From Streptomyces sp. NRRL S-31 (lineage in GTDB: Bacteria; Actinomycetota; Actinomycetes; Streptomycetales; Streptomycetaceae), in assembly GCF_000718775.1 (NCBI RefSeq), contig NZ_JOCB01000057.1, positions 1-57,283 of the forward strand: a DNA stretch of 57,283 bases, given 5' to 3'. The position numbers and the translations under genes are program-made. This document shows positions 42,495 to 51,198 of this stretch, one piece after another (the stretch's first letter is position 1; every line of letters begins with the position of its first letter). The notes under the pieces are model-generated. The model saw only the letters and a list, made by a program, of their open reading frames with translations. It had not been told where the DNA came from and searched no databases.

Positions 42495-44132
42495 TCAGCC
42501 CGCGTTCCGTAGCACGCTTGCGACAATCGGACCGGCCGCGTCGATGCCGTGCCCGCCCTCCTGGACCATCGCCGCCGCGGCCACGTCACCCCGGTACCCG
42601 GCGAACCAGCTGTCCGACCCGGCCTCGCCGTCGACCTCGGCCGAACCGGTCTTCGCGCCGATGTCCCCGCCCAGCCCGGCCATCACGCCGGCCGCGGTGC
42701 CGCTGCGCGCGGTGCGGTTCATCATCGCGCGCAACTGCCCCGTCGTGCCCGGCGAGAGCCCGCGCGCGCGGGCCGGTTCGCGGCCGTCCAGCTTCAGCGG
42801 CACGATCACCGGCTGGCGGAAGGCGCCGGTCGCCGCGGTCGCCGTCACCGACGCCATGTTCAGCGGGCTCATCTGGACCTGGCCCTGGCCGATCAGGTTG
42901 GCCGCGGTGTCCGGGCCGCCGGAGGCGGGCACCCGGCCGTCGAAGGAGGTCACGCCGACCTGCCAGTTGTTCCGGCCGAGCCCGAACCGGTCCTCGGCCT
43001 CCCGGGTGAGGGAGTCGACCTTCACCTCGTCCGCGTACTTCACGAACGCCGTGTTGCAGGAGCGGGCGAAGCTGTCGGCGAGGGTGGCGTGCTCGTCCGG
43101 CCGGAGGCCCTTGAGGTTGTGGAAGGTCTGGCTCTGCCAGACGGCCGACGGCGGGCAGGGCGCCGGGCCGTTCGCGGTGGTCTTGCCGATGTCGATGAGG
43201 GTCGCCGCGCTGATGATCTTCATCGTGGAGCCGGGGGCGCGTTCGCCGAGCAGCGCCGCGTCGAAGCCGTCCCGGCGGTTGTTGGCGATGGCGAGGATCT
43301 CGCCGGTGCTCGGTTCGACGGCCGCGACGGAGGACTCGGGGTACTTCATGACGGCCGTCTCGGCCGCCGCCTGGGCGCTCGCGCTGAGCGTCGTCGGGAG
43401 TCTGCCCGGCTTGCCCTTGACGAGGGTGAGCAGCGTGGTGTCCGCGACCTCGCTGCCGTCGGCCGCCGCCTGGTGCCGGATCACCAGGTCCACCCCGGGC
43501 CGGCCGCCGGTCCGGTCGCCGTACCGCCGGCGCAGTTCGTCCAGGACCGGGCCGAGCGAGGGGTACTTCTGCCGGGTCAGCACCTTCCCGTCCCGGTCCA
43601 CCGGCTCGATCTCCGGAGCGGCCGACTCGCCGGTGAGCAGCGTGTCCCCCTTGCGCAGGTCCGGGTGGACGACGGAGGGCCGCCAGTCGACCAGCGGCCG
43701 GTACGAGGTCTCGCCGCGTACGACGGTCAGCGCGCTGTGGTAGGACAGCGGGTGGGAGCCGCCGTCGTACGACACCGTCGCCCGCACCGTGAACGGCACG
43801 GTGTCGCCGGTCGCCGCACCGGGCGTGATCCGCATCCGGCCGATGTGCGCGTCCTCGCCGTAGGCCGTCAGCAACTCCTCGGCGGCCTGCGGGAAGTTGG
43901 TGTACGACGCCGCGGTCGCCGCGTCCCCCCTCGCCCAGGCGGCGAAGAAGGCCCGGGTCGTCTCCCGCACCTCGGAACCGCTGGGCGGCCCCGTCTCCAC
44001 GGGTGCCGCCGAGCCCGCCGTGCCGTCGTCACCGTTCAGCGCGGACGCGAGGTTGTAGACCCCGTAACCGGCCCCGCCCAGCAGCGTGACGCACACACCG
44101 CCGATGACGACGGCCTTGATCCCGGTGCGCAT
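42495..44132 (-). CDS. Penicillin-binding protein (transpeptidase), second of a tandem pair
   Basis: A 545-residue paralog of the PBP at 40724 with the same order of anchor, NTF2-like domain and transpeptidase. Motifs: Ser302-x-x-Lys305 (GSTMK), SCN at Ser358, KTG at Lys494. The ATG follows GGGAGGGG. A cluster of TTCAAC/GTTGAA half-sites (44151-44172) lies 19 nt upstream of the start, and a 12-bp palindrome at 44223-44234 further up. The two genes probably arose by tandem duplication and have diverged outside the motifs. Confidence 0.92.
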   Translation of the reverse strand: MRTGIKAVVIGGVCVTLLGGAGYGVYNLASALNGDDGTAGSAAPVETGPPSGSEVRETTRAFFAAWARGDAATAASYTNFPQAAEELLTAYGEDAHIGRMRITPGAATGDTVPFTVRATVSYDGGSHPLSYHSALTVVRGETSYRPLVDWRPSVVHPDLRKGDTLLTGESAAPEIEPVDRDGKVLTRQKYPSLGPVLDELRRRYGDRTGGRPGVDLVIRHQAAADGSEVADTTLLTLVKGKPGRLPTTLSASAQAAAETAVMKYPESSVAAVEPSTGEILAIANNRRDGFDAALLGERAPGSTMKIISAATLIDIGKTTANGPAPCPPSAVWQSQTFHNLKGLRPDEHATLADSFARSCNTAFVKYADEVKVDSLTREAEDRFGLGRNNWQVGVTSFDGRVPASGGPDTAANLIGQGQVQMSPLNMASVTATAATGAFRQPVIVPLKLDGREPARARGLSPGTTGQLRAMMNRTARSGTAAGVMAGLGGDIGAKTGSAEVDGEAGSDSWFAGYRGDVAAAAMVQEGGHGIDAAGPIVASVLRNAG

Positions 44133-44150
44133 GGCCCGGATCCCCTCCCG

Positions 44151-44172
44151 TTCAACCGTTGAACACGTTCAA
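44151..44172 (-). promoter_or_regulatory. Overlapping inverted repeats TTCAAC/GTTGAAC/GTTCAA upstream of the PBP gene
   Basis: TTCAAC-C-GTTGAA (44151-44163) and TTGAAC-AC-GTTCAA (44159-44172) are both perfect and share half a site. They lie between the ribosome binding site and the upstream region of the second PBP gene. Confidence 0.45.
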
Positions 44173-44222
44173 AACAGGTGCCGGGGAGCACTGTAGGCGG
44201 TCGCGGGGTCACCGGGAGGACA

Positions 44223-44234
44223 GTTTTCGAAAAC
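44223..44234. promoter_or_regulatory. Perfect 12-bp palindrome GTTTTCGAAAAC
   Basis: A perfect palindrome in an AT-rich spot, about 90 nt upstream of the second PBP start. May be an operator or part of its promoter region. Confidence 0.3.
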
Positions 44235-44308
44235 GTGATCAGGCCCGGAACGCCGCACCCGGTCAGCGCGTCGCGCGGCCGACCGGGGGCGGGGCGGACC
44301 GGGCGCCC

Positions 44309-44324
44309 GCTCACGTCCGTGAGC
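44309..44324 (-). terminator. Hairpin after the DUF4142 gene
   Basis: GCTCACG and CGTGAGC enclose 2 nt, 6 nt after the stop codon. Short stem, no U-tract. Confidence 0.4.
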
Positions 44325-44329
44325 CGGGG

Positions 44330-44896
44330 CTAGCTGTGGCACATGCCGTGGGCCATCTGCATGTGCTGGTTGACCATCTGCGTGTGCTGGGCGACCACCG
44401 GGCGGGCGCTCTTGGCCAGGGACTTCACGAGCGGGTTCGTGCCCGTGGCGATCTCCTTGTCGATGAGCGCGAGGGTCTGTGTGTGCGCCGGGTACTGCGC
44501 CTTGAGCCAGGCGGTGTCGTACGCGGGTGTCCCGGCGAGGGTATTGAGGGCGGCGGTCTGCCTCAGCTGCGCGTTCGTCTGCCCGGCCGGCAGGGTCACG
44601 CCGAGCTGGGCCGCGGTCTTCACGACACCGGCGTCGAGGGTCTTGTGGTCGCGGACGAAGTCGGCGCCGATCCGCTTCACGCAGGCGGTGGTCGCGGCGG
44701 TCTCGGCCTGCCGGCCGGTCGTGATCTCCCACTGGTTCCCCTGGTGGGCCGCGGCCAGGAACTGCCGGTCCAGCGCGGAGGTCGTCGACGGCGTGGGCGA
44801 CGACGCCGCGAGGGCCGGGAGCGACACGGCTCCCGTGACGCACAGGGCGGTGGCGCAGACGGTGGCGAAACGGGCGCGGGATCGAGTCGTGTACAT
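44330..44896 (-). CDS. Secreted DUF4142 family protein
   Basis: A 188-residue exported protein. A signal peptide of about 30 residues (FATVCATALCVTGAVSLPALAA) is followed by a four-helix DUF4142 domain (FLAAAHQGNQWEITTGR, RIGADFVRDHKTLDAG), a ferritin-like fold of unknown function. The C-terminal 20 residues are rich in His, Met and Gln and end MAHGMCHS, a possible metal-binding tail. GGAGG sits 6 nt before the ATG at 44896; the longer frame to 44977 lacks one. No partner gene is evident. Confidence 0.88.
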   Translation of the reverse strand: MYTTRSRARFATVCATALCVTGAVSLPALAASSPTPSTTSALDRQFLAAAHQGNQWEITTGRQAETAATTACVKRIGADFVRDHKTLDAGVVKTAAQLGVTLPAGQTNAQLRQTAALNTLAGTPAYDTAWLKAQYPAHTQTLALIDKEIATGTNPLVKSLAKSARPVVAQHTQMVNQHMQMAHGMCHS

Positions 44897-45040
44897 GTGT
44901 CCTCCACAGGTCGCACGTGCAAGCCTCGGTGAAACCCCCATCCACGGTGCTCGAAGGGTGAGAAGCGGCCATGCCATGGTTCATCCGGACGGACTCCCCG
45001 GCAAACCGAGGACGTCCGGACCTCCCCTGACCTGGCCGGT

Positions 45041-46798
45041 TCAGACCCAGGTGTCCAGCCACATCCGCGCCCGCCACGAGTCGATCGGGATCGCCGTGCC
45101 GGTGTACAGGGGCCAGAAGTAGATGAAGTTCCAGGCGATCAGCAGGACCAGGACGCCCGCCGCCGTGGCGCCGATCACCCGGCGGGTGTCGGAGGAACCC
45201 GGCGGGCCGACGATCGCGCCGATCATCATCGCCACCGCCAGGCACAGGAACGGCAGGAAGACGACCGCGTAGAAGAGGAAGATCGTCCGCTCCTGGTACA
45301 GGAACCACGGCAGGTAGCCGGCCGCGATCCCGCACGCGATGGCACCGGCCCGCCAGTCGCGGCGGAACGCCCAGCGCCACAGCACGTAGCCGATCGCGAA
45401 GCAGGCCGCCCACCACAGCAGCGGCGTGCCGAGCGCCAGCACCTCCCGGGCGCACTTCTGCCCCGCGTCCGCCGGACAGCCGTCGACGCCGGGGGAGGGC
45501 GACTCGTAGAAGTACGACACCGGACGGCCCAGCACGATCCAGCTCCACGGGTTGGACTGGTACGTGTGCGGCTGGTCGAGGTGGACGTGGAACTTGTACA
45601 CCTCGTGCTCGTAGTGCCACAGGCTGCGCAGCCAGTCCGGCAGGAACGACCAGGTGTCGCCCTTGCCGTCGGTCGCCGCCCAGTTGCGGTAATAGCCGCC
45701 GTTGCCGTCGGCCGGGGAGAGGATCCAGCCGGTCCAGGAGGCCACGTACACCACCAGCGCCACCGGAACCGTCGCCACGAAGGCGATGCCGGTGTCGTAC
45801 TTGAGGGCCGCGACGTAGGGCTGGCGGGCGCCCGCCACCTTGCGGGTGCCGACGTCCCACAGGACCGTCAGCACGCAGAACGCCGCCAGCACGTACAGGC
45901 CGTTCCACTTGGTGCCGGCGGCCAGGCCCAGCATCACCCCGGCCCCCCAGCGCCACGGCCGCCAGCCGAAGCGGAAGGTGTCCGCGACGGACGCGTCCGG
46001 CCGTACCCGGCCGTCCGCCCCCACGGGCAGCGCGGCTGCCAGCCGCTCCCGCGCCCGGTCCCGGTCGACCACCAGAGCGCCGAACGCGGCCACCACGAAG
46101 AACATCAGCACGCCGTCGAGCAGCGACGTCCGGCTCATCACGAAGTGCAGCCCGTCCACCGCCATCAGCGCGCCCGCCAGGCAGCCCAGGAACGTGGAGC
46201 GGAACATCCGGCGCCCGATCCGGCACAGCAGCAGCACGCTCAGCGTGCCGAGCAGCGCCGTCATGAACCGCCAGCCGAACGGGTCGAACCCGAACATCAG
46301 CTCGCCCAGCCCGATCACGAACTTGCCGACCGGCGGGTGCACCACGTACGCCGGGTCCGTCGGGACCGCCAGCCGCCCGTGGTGCTGGAGCACCAGGTCG
46401 TTGGCGTTCTTGCCGTACTGGTCCCAGCTGACCTCGAAACCGCGGTGGACCAGCGCCCAGGCGTCCTTCGCGTAGTACGTCTCGTCGAATATCACCGCGC
46501 GCGGGCTGCCCAGGTTCCAGAACCGCATCAGGCCCGCCATCAGCGTGACGAGCAGCGGGCCGCCCCAGCCCGACCAGCGCGTGATCCGCTCGGCGAGGAC
46601 CGGCGGCACGCCGAGCGCCCGCCACAGCCGCGGGCCGGGCTGCGCGTACGGCGGCACCAGCCGGTCGCGCACGTCGCCCGAGGGCGCGTCCGCGGCCGGT
46701 ACGTACCCGAATCGCCGCAGCCGCTGCCGCCACGACGGCCGCCCCTCGTGCGGTGCCTGGCCCTGCCGGAGGTCCATGGAGGACGCGGTACTGGTCAC
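45041..46798 (-). CDS. pmt: Dolichyl-phosphate-mannose (polyprenyl-phosphomannose)-protein mannosyltransferase
   Basis: A 585-residue GT39 membrane enzyme that transfers mannose from polyprenyl-phosphomannose to Ser/Thr of secreted proteins. After a cytoplasmic N-terminus of about 75 residues there are about 11 TM segments. The first loop carries the catalytic Asp-Glu in VIFDETYYAKD, followed by HPPVGKFVIG and MAVDGLHFVMSR. The C-terminal PMT_4TMC half is intact. In Streptomyces this enzyme is needed for phage receptor and antibiotic-resistance phenotypes. GTG start, 6 nt after a TACGAT box. Divergent from rsmI. Confidence 0.93.
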   Translation of the reverse strand: MTSTASSMDLRQGQAPHEGRPSWRQRLRRFGYVPAADAPSGDVRDRLVPPYAQPGPRLWRALGVPPVLAERITRWSGWGGPLLVTLMAGLMRFWNLGSPRAVIFDETYYAKDAWALVHRGFEVSWDQYGKNANDLVLQHHGRLAVPTDPAYVVHPPVGKFVIGLGELMFGFDPFGWRFMTALLGTLSVLLLCRIGRRMFRSTFLGCLAGALMAVDGLHFVMSRTSLLDGVLMFFVVAAFGALVVDRDRARERLAAALPVGADGRVRPDASVADTFRFGWRPWRWGAGVMLGLAAGTKWNGLYVLAAFCVLTVLWDVGTRKVAGARQPYVAALKYDTGIAFVATVPVALVVYVASWTGWILSPADGNGGYYRNWAATDGKGDTWSFLPDWLRSLWHYEHEVYKFHVHLDQPHTYQSNPWSWIVLGRPVSYFYESPSPGVDGCPADAGQKCAREVLALGTPLLWWAACFAIGYVLWRWAFRRDWRAGAIACGIAAGYLPWFLYQERTIFLFYAVVFLPFLCLAVAMMIGAIVGPPGSSDTRRVIGATAAGVLVLLIAWNFIYFWPLYTGTAIPIDSWRARMWLDTWV

Positions 46799-46804
46799 CG
46801 CGCC

Positions 46805-46810
46805 ATCGTA
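46805..46810 (-). promoter_or_regulatory. -10 box (TACGAT) 6 nt before pmt, leaderless type
   Basis: Minus-strand TACGAT, 6 nt, GTG at 46798. Confidence 0.5.
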
Positions 46811-46923
46811 GGGAACCGCGCTGTGCGAGTCCCGCGCATGCGGGGTACCGGTCGGGACACGGTCGGATTCGCTCCGCCACGGGTGCCCGGAGGCGGGTCC
46901 GCGGCTCCTGGGAGGATGGAGGG

Positions 46924-47772
46924 GTGACTGGAACCCTTGTCCTGGCAGGTACCCCCATCGGCGAGATCGCGGACGCGCCGCCCCGGCTGGCCGAGGAGCT
47001 GGCCGGCGCCGACGTGATCGCCGCCGAGGACACCCGGCGGCTGCGCCGGCTGACCCAGGCCCTCGGCGTCACGCCCAAGGGCCGCGTGGTGTCGTACTTC
47101 GAGGGCAACGAGTCCGCCCGCACCCCCGAGCTGGTCGCGGAGCTGGCCGGCGGCGCGCGCGTGCTGCTGGTGACCGACGCGGGCATGCCGTCCGTCTCCG
47201 ACCCCGGCTACCGGCTGGTCGCCGCCGCCGTGGAGCAGGACATCCGGGTCACCGCCGTCCCCGGCCCGTCCGCCGTGCTCACCGCGCTCGCCCTGTCCGG
47301 GCTGCCCGTCGACCGGTTCTGCTTCGAGGGCTTCCTGCCGCGCAAGGCCGGCGAGCGGCTGTCCCGGCTGCGCGAGGTCGCGGACGAGCGGCGCACCCTC
47401 GTCTACTTCGAGGCACCGCACCGGCTCGACGACACCCTCGCCGCCATGACCGAGGTCTTCGGCGCGGAGCGGCGGGCCGCCGTCTGCCGCGAGCTGACCA
47501 AGACCTACGAGGAGGTGCGGCGCGGTCCGCTGGCGGAGCTGGCGCGGTGGGCCGAAGAGGGCGTGCGCGGCGAGATCACCGTGGTGGTCGAGGGCGCGCC
47601 CGAGGCCGGACCCGAGGAGCTGGACGACGCCGAGCTGGTCCGCCGGGTCCGGGTCCGGGAGGAGGCCGGCGAGCGCCGCAAGGAGGCCATCGCGGCGGTG
47701 GCGGTGGAGGCCGGACTGCCCAAGCGGGTCGTCTTCGACGCCGTGGTGGCGGCCAAGCGCGCCGACGGGTGA
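46924..47772 (+). CDS. rsmI: 16S rRNA (cytidine(1402)-2'-O)-methyltransferase
   Basis: A 282-residue SAM-dependent tetrapyrrole-methylase-fold enzyme that methylates the ribose of C1402 in 16S rRNA. Conserved parts: LAGTPIGEIADAPPR (the usual ATPIGNLxDI), AEDTRRLRRL, YFEGNESARTP, VTDAGMPSVSDPGYRLV, VPGPSAVLTALALSGL and YFEAPHRLDDTL. The GTG start at 46924 follows GGAGG; the longer frame from 46753 overlaps the divergent pmt gene. Downstream lies a repeat-rich gap. Confidence 0.95.
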   Translation: MTGTLVLAGTPIGEIADAPPRLAEELAGADVIAAEDTRRLRRLTQALGVTPKGRVVSYFEGNESARTPELVAELAGGARVLLVTDAGMPSVSDPGYRLVAAAVEQDIRVTAVPGPSAVLTALALSGLPVDRFCFEGFLPRKAGERLSRLREVADERRTLVYFEAPHRLDDTLAAMTEVFGAERRAAVCRELTKTYEEVRRGPLAELARWAEEGVRGEITVVVEGAPEAGPEELDDAELVRRVRVREEAGERRKEAIAAVAVEAGLPKRVVFDAVVAAKRADG

Positions 47773-47800
47773 CGGGGCCCGCCCGGGTGTGCCGTGACAG

Positions 47801-47864
47801 CGGGCGGACGGTGGCTCCGGGCGGGCGGTGGCTCCGGGTCGGCGGTGGCTCCGGGCGGGCCGGG
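47801..47864. repeat. 17-bp tandem repeat, about 3.7 copies
   Basis: Units at 47801-47817, 47818-47834 and 47835-47851 differ at 1-2 positions (CGGGCGGACGGTGGCTC type); a partial unit follows. With the repeat at 48020-48078 it fills much of the 313-nt gap 47773-48085; I see no gene there. Confidence 0.75.
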
Positions 47865-48019
47865 CGCCCTCCGCTTCCCATGGGAGGGCAAAGCGTCGGC
47901 GCCGATGGCAAAGCCCAGACGCCCCACGCGCGACCTTCGGGCAAGCGCTGACCAAATCGGCTCCAACACTCGACAGACCTGATGCATTCAGGCCAGGGGA
48001 GGCGTCCACTGGTCGAAGG

Positions 48020-48078
48020 GACGCACCCGCCCAACGGGGATGCACCCCGCCCAACAGGGACGCACCTGTCCAACAGGG
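48020..48078. repeat. About 20-bp tandem repeat, 3 copies
   Basis: Copies 48020-48038, 48039-48058 and 48059-48078 share GAYGCACC-x-GYCCAAC-RGG. The array ends 7 nt before the ATG at 48086, and the last unit provides the CAGGGAG ribosome binding site of that gene. Confidence 0.75.
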
Positions 48079-48085
48079 AGCTGGC

Positions 48086-48517
48086 ATGAGTGACATAGCA
48101 GGGCAGACCGGCCTCCGCGGCACCGCCACAGCCGTCGTTCACGAGTCGTATTCGTTCGCCTGCATGCGCTGCGGGCACGGCTGGGAACAGTCGTACGAGA
48201 TAGAGCACCACACGGACGCCGAGGGGGAGGAGTTCGTGCTCTACGTGGCCGACGGCCGGGTCGTGCCGTCGCCGCTGAGCCGGCCGAACTGCCAGAACTG
48301 CGAGGGTCACGTCCTGCGGATCATGCGCGCGGGCCAGGTCTCCTCGGCGCGCGGACCGGCCGACGGCTCGCACCACCCGGTGCCGCAGGCGGGACCGGTC
48401 GAGGTGCCCCGGGTGCCCGTGTCCGCCGACCGGCCGCGGCCGTCCCTGCCGGACCGCGAGCCGCACCACTGGCACCTGTCCGACCTCCTGCACGCGTTCC
48501 AGCGCAAGGCCGGCTGA
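48086..48517 (+). CDS. Zinc-ribbon-containing hypothetical protein
   Basis: A 143-residue protein with a treble CxxC pattern: Cys26-x-x-Cys29 (FACMRCGHGW) and Cys69-x-x-Cys72 (PNCQNCEG), a likely structural zinc site. The first part (SYSFACMRCGHGWEQSYEIEH) resembles Streptomyces-conserved proteins of unknown role; the C-terminal 60 residues are Pro/His-rich and disordered. CAGGGAG about 6 nt before the ATG. Location between rsmI and tatD is conserved as I recall in Streptomyces. Confidence 0.8.
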   Translation: MSDIAGQTGLRGTATAVVHESYSFACMRCGHGWEQSYEIEHHTDAEGEEFVLYVADGRVVPSPLSRPNCQNCEGHVLRIMRAGQVSSARGPADGSHHPVPQAGPVEVPRVPVSADRPRPSLPDREPHHWHLSDLLHAFQRKAG

Positions 48518-48552
48518 CCCGCTCGCCGGTCCGCGACGGCGTGCCCCTTCCG

Positions 48553-48558
48553 TAGGAT
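48553..48558 (+). promoter_or_regulatory. -10 box (TAGGAT) 6 nt before tatD, leaderless type
   Basis: TAGGAT, 6 nt, ATG at 48565. Confidence 0.5.
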
Positions 48559-48564
48559 CGGGGC

Positions 48565-49464
48565 ATGCCTTCGAACGCCGGCCAGAGCTCCAAGGGCGAC
48601 GACAAGAACGCGGCACCGCCGCTCCCGGCACCCCTGCGGGTGCCCGTCGCCGACTCCCACACCCACCTCGACATGCAGTCGGGCACGGTCGAGGAGGGCC
48701 TGGCGAAGGCGGCCTCGGTGGGCGTCACGACCGTCGTCCAGGTCGGCTGCGACGTCAAGGGCTCGCAGTGGGCCGCCGAGACCGCCGCCGCCCACGAACA
48801 CGTCCACGCCGCCGTCGCCCTCCACCCCAACGAGGCCCCGCGCATCGTCCACGGCGACCCCGACGGATGGTCCCGGCAGGGCGCCCGGGTGCCCGGCGGG
48901 GACGCCGCCCTGGACGAGGCCCTCGCCGAGATCGACCGGCTCGCCGCCCTGCCGCACGTCAAGGGCGTCGGCGAGACCGGCCTCGACCACTTCCGCACCG
49001 GTCCCGAGGGCAAGGACGCCCAGGAGCGGTCCTTCCGGGCCCACATAGAGATCGCCAAGCGGCACGGCAAGGCGCTGGTCATCCACGACCGCGACGCCCA
49101 CGCCGACGTGCTGCGCATCTTGAAGGAGGAAGGTGCCCCCGAGCGCACCGTCTTCCACTGCTACTCCGGCGACGCCGAGATGGCCGAGGTCTGCGCGCGC
49201 GAGGGCTACTTCATGTCCTTCGCCGGCAACGTCACCTTCAAGAACGCCCAGCACCTGCGCGACGCCCTCGCCGTCGCCCCGCTGGAACTGGTCCTGGTGG
49301 AGACCGACGCGCCGTTCCTGACCCCGGCGCCGTACCGCGGACGGCCGAACGCCCCGTATCTCGTTCCGGTCACGGTCCGCGCGATGGCCGCCGTGCGCGG
49401 CATCGACGAGGACGCGCTGGCGACGGCCCTGGGCGCGAACACCGCCCGCGCCTTCGACTACTGA
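48565..49464 (+). CDS. tatD: TatD family metal-dependent hydrolase
   Basis: A 299-residue TIM-barrel hydrolase of the TatD DNase family. Metal ligands are in DSHTHLDM (HxH), GVGETGLDHF (Glu), VIHDRDAH and FHCYSGD (His), and ETDAPFLTP (Asp). TatD enzymes degrade DNA 3' to 5' in repair and can deacylate D-aminoacyl-tRNA. The N-terminal 25 residues are a low-complexity extension. In many actinobacteria it sits just upstream of rpfB, rsmA and ispE, as here. Confidence 0.94.
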   Translation: MPSNAGQSSKGDDKNAAPPLPAPLRVPVADSHTHLDMQSGTVEEGLAKAASVGVTTVVQVGCDVKGSQWAAETAAAHEHVHAAVALHPNEAPRIVHGDPDGWSRQGARVPGGDAALDEALAEIDRLAALPHVKGVGETGLDHFRTGPEGKDAQERSFRAHIEIAKRHGKALVIHDRDAHADVLRILKEEGAPERTVFHCYSGDAEMAEVCAREGYFMSFAGNVTFKNAQHLRDALAVAPLELVLVETDAPFLTPAPYRGRPNAPYLVPVTVRAMAAVRGIDEDALATALGANTARAFDY

Positions 49465-49545
49465 GAGTCGCGACCCGGCCCGGCTGAATCACCCCCGCCG
49501 GGTCTTCCGCGCACCCCATTAGGCACTCAGCGTAGTCGCGCCGCT

Positions 49546-49574
49546 TTGGAGAGTTTCCATCGCTCCGCTAGGTT
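49546..49574 (+). promoter_or_regulatory. Promoter of rpfB
   Basis: TTGGAG (49546-49551), 17-nt spacer, TAGGTT (49569-49574). Spacing and both boxes fit a sigma-70-type promoter; transcription would start about 40 nt before the GTG. Confidence 0.6.
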
Positions 49575-49619
49575 CTGGGGCCCGAACCGGACCCCTCTGG
49601 CCCCCTGGAGCGTGTCGGC

Positions 49620-51074
49620 GTGAGCGACTGGCAGTACAAGACGTACGAGGCGTACGGCCCCTACGCCGCGCCGTCCGGCACACCCGGCGGCGCCTGGCCC
49701 GGTCCGCACGACGCGGAGACGGTGGCGTACGGAGTGACGGCGTACCCGACGGTGACACCCGTGGCGGCGCCCGCGACGACACGCGGGACGGCACCCGCGA
49801 CGACGGCGCCCGCGACGACGGCGCCCGCGACGACGGCGCCCGGGACGGCGCCCGTGGTGGCGCGGGGCCCGGCGCCCACGCTGGTCGACCAGGCGGTGCC
49901 GCCGCGCCGGCACGGGGACGTGCCCGGCGCGACGAGCGGACGGCCCCCGCGCCGGCACGGGACGCGGAACACCGGGCGCCCCGACTCCGCCATGCGCCGT
50001 CTGCTGCCCCAGGCGCTCGTCGTGGCCTTCCTGGCCGGCGGCACCACCGCCTTCGTCGCCGAGGACAAGGCGGTCGAGCTGAACGTCGACGGCCGGCAGC
50101 GCACCCTGCACACCTTCGCCGACGACGTGCGCGAACTGCTCGCCGAGGAGGGCGTACGGGTGGGGGCGCACGACAGGGTCGCGCCCGCCACCGGCGCGGC
50201 CCTCACCAGCGGCGACGCGATCTCCGTGCGCTACGGGCGGCCCGTCCGGCTCACCCTGGACGGCCGACGGCACCAGGTGTGGACGACGGCCCGCACGGTG
50301 GAGGGCGCCCTGGACGAGATGGGCGTGCGCGCCGAGGGCGCCCACCTCTCCGCCGCGCGCTCCCAGTCCATCGGACGCGCCGGGCTCACGCTCGACGTGC
50401 GCACCGAACGCGCCGTCACGGTGCTGGCGGACGGCCGGACCCGCACCGTCCGCACCAACGCGGCCACCGTCCGCGAGGCGGTCGAGCAGGCCGGGATCGC
50501 CCTGCACGGCCAGGACTCCCTCTCCGTCGCGCCGGACAGCTTCCCGCGCGACGGGCAGACGGTGACCGTGCTGCGGGTGAGCGGCAGGCACGAGGTCCGC
50601 GAGGAACCGATCCCGTTCCGGGTCGAGCGGGCCGTGGACCCCTCGCTCTTCAAGGGCACCGAGGTCGTCAGCCGGCCCGGCCGGACCGGACTGCTGCGCA
50701 CCACCTACTACCTGCGCACCGTCAACGGGGTCGGACAGAAGCCGCGCCCGGAGCGGGCCGAGGTGGTGCGCGAGCCGCGCACCCAGGTGGTGAAGGTGGG
50801 CGCCAAGCCGCTGCCCCCCTCCGTGCACGGCGCCGACCACCTGGACTGGCAGGCCCTCGCGGCCTGCGAGTCCGGCGGCCGGGCCGACGCGGTCGACGCC
50901 TCCGGGACGTACGGCGGGCTGTACCAGTTCGACGCCCGCACCTGGCACAGCCTCGGCGGCAAGGGGCGCCCCGAGGACGCGCCGGCGGCGGAGCAGACGT
51001 ACCGCGCGAAGAAGCTGTACATCCGCCGGGGCACCAGCCCCTGGCCGCACTGCGGGGCGCGGCTGCGGGGGTGA
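49620..51074 (+). CDS. rpfB: Resuscitation-promoting factor RpfB
   Basis: A 484-residue muralytic enzyme that cleaves peptidoglycan during growth and spore germination. A long N-terminus of about 120 residues with Tyr-rich and Ala-Thr-Pro repeats precedes a single TM ([16 protein letters not shown], about 131-146). Outside are three DUF348 repeats ([45 protein letters not shown]), a G5 domain and the C-terminal transglycosylase domain with catalytic Glu417 in CESGGR and [10 protein letters not shown]. The N-terminal extension is odd; an internal ATG at 49992 has no ribosome binding site. The gene has its own promoter. Confidence 0.93.
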   Translation: MSDWQYKTYEAYGPYAAPSGTPGGAWPGPHDAETVAYGVTAYPTVTPVAAPATTRGTAPATTAPATTAPATTAPGTAPVVARGPAPTLVDQAVPPRRHGDVPGATSGRPPRRHGTRNTGRPDSAMRRLLPQALVVAFLAGGTTAFVAEDKAVELNVDGRQRTLHTFADDVRELLAEEGVRVGAHDRVAPATGAALTSGDAISVRYGRPVRLTLDGRRHQVWTTARTVEGALDEMGVRAEGAHLSAARSQSIGRAGLTLDVRTERAVTVLADGRTRTVRTNAATVREAVEQAGIALHGQDSLSVAPDSFPRDGQTVTVLRVSGRHEVREEPIPFRVERAVDPSLFKGTEVVSRPGRTGLLRTTYYLRTVNGVGQKPRPERAEVVREPRTQVVKVGAKPLPPSVHGADHLDWQALAACESGGRADAVDASGTYGGLYQFDARTWHSLGGKGRPEDAPAAEQTYRAKKLYIRRGTSPWPHCGARLRG

Positions 51075-51186
51075 GCGAGCGGGTCCGGGCCCGCGGCGGC
51101 GCGGCGGGACACCCCGTCCGGCCTCCGCCCGGCCATCGCCCGGCCCCCGCGCCGGGCACCTGGCAACCCGGGCACCCACACCCCCG

Positions 51187-51192
51187 TACCCT
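51187..51192 (+). promoter_or_regulatory. -10 box (TACCCT) 6 nt before rsmA, leaderless type
   Basis: TACCCT, 6 nt, GTG at 51199. Confidence 0.5.
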
Positions 51193-51198
51193 TGTCCC

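Noticed and set aside
47801..48078. CRISPR-like array
   Set aside because: Repeats abut without unique spacers and are GC-rich slippage arrays; no cas genes are present.
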